Assembly: GCA_013298325.1 (NCBI GenBank)
Contig: JAAFHJ010000284.1
Span: 1-6,541 of the forward strand
Source: Myxococcales bacterium
Lineage (GTDB): Bacteria > Myxococcota_A > Polyangia > Polyangiales > Polyangiaceae
Direction of reading: 5' to 3'
DNA length: 6,541 nt
The position numbers were made by a program, and so were the translations under genes. Under the pieces are notes generated by a model. That model did no database searches, was not told where the DNA came from, and saw only the letters and a list, made by a program, of their open reading frames with translations. This document shows positions 4,635 to 6,541 of the stretch, piece after piece. Each line of letters begins with the position of its first letter. Within the stretch, counting starts at the first letter, position 1.

Positions 4635-6541
4635 TCACTCCTGCCCGATGGCGATTCCGAGGTTCTTGCGGAGCGCAAGGTAGGGGTCGCTGACCGAGAA
4701 GACGATGAGTTCCTTGAGCTTCTCCGACGGCGAGAGGTCGCCGGGGAGTTGGGGCTCGGCGGCAATGATCTTCTTCGCGATGTCGAGGTCGCCGCAGAGG
4801 ACAAGACCGGCGCGCGCCGCGGTGACTTCGACCGCCTGGATCCAGCGCTTGAGGTCGGCCTTGGCGCCGTCCTGGACGAACTTCTGAACGACGACCTTAC
4901 CGCCTGCGCCATGTCCGGCGGGACGGCGAAGTCGGGGAGGATCACCTTGATCGCCGAGAAGAGCATCAACTTCAGCTCGGCGAGCGTCGGGAAGAGGTTC
5001 TTCATGTAGTGCTCGCCGCGGTAGGTGGCGAGGTGCTTGCCGACGATGAACGTGAGCTCCTGGGGCGTGAAGCCGGTGAGCACCGTTTGACCGGCGACGG
5101 AGGCGGGCGGCGCCGTCGGGACGGCCACGAGGGCCCCCTGGACGTCGTTGCGGAGGTAGAGGTCGGGCGCCTGGACACCGAGGACCGTCGAAGCCCAGAA
5201 GAAGGTCTTCGAGAAGGTGACGGTGCTCTGGGCAGGGTCCTGCTTCTGGGCCGGATTGAGCGCCGGGAGCTTGCGCTCCGCTTGGAGGCGACGGGTGTTG
5301 GCGACGATGACCGCCGGCGTGATCATTTCGAAGATCTTGCCGATGTAGAGGTTCTCGTCCTTGTGGAAGAGGTTGCGAACCCACTGCTCGTTGTCGAGGC
5401 GGTTCTTCACCTGGACCATGCCGCGCTGGCGGTACTGCTCAAAGAAGCCACGTTCTTCGTCGTCGGCCTTGCCGAGGAAGGAGAGAGCGGCGCAGAGCGT
5501 CCAGGCGCGGTCGTAGTCGTGAATGCGGAGAGCGAGCCGGTAAAGGCTGCGGTACGCATCTTCCTTCATCGGATCCTTTTCGAGGAGCGTGAAGTATTCC
5601 GCGCGGGAATTCTCGACCTGATCGGTCACTTCATAGAGCTCGGCGAGGATCTGACGCTCGGTCGCATCTTCCGGCTTTTCGCGGGTCGCCATCTTGAACG
5701 CTTCAATGGCGCTGTTCGCGTCCTGAAGGCGGTCGCGGTAGATGAGACCGAGACCGTGCCAGAGGCTGTACGAGAGGTCGGCGTTCTGGACGTTCGCCGT
5801 CGCGAGACGACGGAGCATCTTGCGGTACGCGCGTTCGAGCTGCTTCCAATCCTTCGTATCCGTAAGGATTTTGTTGATGCGCTCGAAGGCTTCGAGGCGG
5901 TTCGGGTTCGCGTCGAGGGACTCGTTGAAGAGCTCGATGGCGCGGTCGGTGTCGTTGAGCTTGTCGGCGTCGCGATAGAGCTGCGCCATCGTGAAGAGGA
6001 AGATCGCCTTGCGGGCCGGCTCCTTCTCGATCTCGCTCATCGCCTGAAGAACATCGGCCATAGAGCCCCAGTTCTTGACCTGCGGATAGAGCATCAACAG
6101 GCGATTGAGGAGCGGGAGGTCGCTCGGTTTGAGATCCTTCGCCTCTTCAAGCGCTTCGATCGCCTTTGCGATGTTCTTTTCCGACTTCTCCCAGACATCG
6201 GCGATGTCCGAAAGCATGTCGAAACGCTGGTCGCCGTCCATGACGTCGTCGAGGATCATCCGCTTGAAGGCGACGACTTGCTTGAAGTCCTTCGCGTCCG
6301 AGTAGATGGCGACGAGCGCGTCGAGGGTCGGGCGGTGGCCGGGGAGGATTTCGAGGGCCTTGTCGAAGTTGGCAATCGCCTGCTTCGGCTGCCCTTGCTC
6401 CCGCTTGATCGAACCGAGCTTGAAGTAGACTTCGGCGCGGGCGTCGGTCTCCTCTTCGCCGAGGGAGGTGAGGACCTTCTGGAAGTTCGTGAGGGCGCTG
6501 GCCCAGTCCTTCAGGCGGAAGCTGACTTCGGCAAGACCTCG
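4635..6541 (-). CDS. Large TPR-repeat protein with degenerate M48-like C-terminal domain; 5' partial, frameshifted
   Basis: About 635 residues are visible and the N terminus lies beyond the window; no stop occurs between 6541 and the first Met at 6259. From 6541 to roughly 5400 the protein is built of TPR-type helical pairs, with recurring cores such as AIANFDKALEILPGH, AIELFNESLDANPNR and AIEAFKMATREKPED, so it is probably a protein-binding scaffold. From about 5370 to the stop comes a different domain. The segment DLYLRNDVQGALVAVP, then TVLTGFTPQELTFIV and KHLATYRGEH (5009-5038), follows the order of an M48 peptidase core, but the HExxH positions read KHLAT. Later VEVTAARAGL (around 4829) resembles the ExxAD helix and keeps the Glu. 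The reading frame changes near 4901: upstream sense ends in DMAQA, and sense resumes with GKVVVQKF in the -1 frame, ending IAIGQE and TGA (stop at 4635-4637). No signal peptide can be judged. The gene ends before a strong terminator. The TPR call is secure; the M48-like call is inference. Confidence 0.85.
4899..4903 (-). other. Frameshift point in the TPR gene
   Basis: On the minus strand the frame that encodes all upstream TPR sequence reads ATG GCG CAG GCG GTA AGG and then turns into Ser/Arg/Pro-rich nonsense running to 4148. Adding one G (GCG GGT AAG) would restore the frame that encodes 87 sensible residues to the stop at 4635. No X XXY YYZ slippery heptamer is present, so programmed frameshifting is unlikely. 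The cause may be a sequencing error, a one-base deletion, or a larger out-of-frame deletion. Confidence 0.8.

Noticed and set aside
4896..4912. Programmed -1 frameshift in the TPR gene
   Set aside because: No X XXY YYZ slippery heptamer is present at the frame change, and the unshifted product would be nonsense, so an indel is the better explanation.
4266..5009. Plus-strand ORF (247 residues) across the activator start, terminator and TPR gene end
   Set aside because: It spans an intrinsic terminator and two minus-strand gene ends; no domain pattern.

Overview
The window is GC-rich, with long overlapping open frames on both strands. It most resembles a chromosomal segment of a myxobacterium-like organism (Myxococcota, perhaps the Polyangia side). 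This rests on family content only: a sigma-54 activator sensing through an FHA domain, a lipoprotein AMIN/Amidase_3 enzyme with a helical front domain, a YbjN/CesT-like small protein, and a large TPR protein with a C-terminal region I associate with that phylum. No rRNA or tRNA gene, CRISPR array, transposase or phage gene was seen.

Layout from left to right. Positions 3-440 (+) hold the end of a gene for a degenerate receiver-like domain. It converges, with an 18-bp gap, on a 560-residue cell-wall amidase lipoprotein (459-2141, -). A 128-bp divergent intergenic region containing a perfect 6-bp inverted repeat separates the amidase from a 149-residue YbjN/CesT-like protein (2270-2719, +). A possible 133-residue single-pass membrane protein (2789-3190, +) follows and runs 68 bp tail-to-tail into an FHA-AAA+-Fis sigma-54-dependent activator (3123-4481, -). 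Upstream of the activator is a 153-bp gap with a strong intrinsic terminator (UUCG loop, T9 tail). That terminator ends a large TPR gene (4635-6541, -) whose 5' end lies outside the window.

The genes do not form one obvious pathway. The amidase acts on peptidoglycan in the envelope. The activator probably drives sigma-54 promoters elsewhere, because no convincing -24/-12 site was found here. The TPR protein is the most interesting. After its helical repeats, its C-terminal part resembles an M48-type metallopeptidase fold in which the HExxH residues are replaced, suggesting a pseudoprotease or scaffold. Its reading frame is broken near 4901, by a sequencing error, a one-base deletion or a larger out-of-frame deletion. 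The activator and the TPR gene lie on the same strand but are separated by the terminator, so they are probably transcribed independently.
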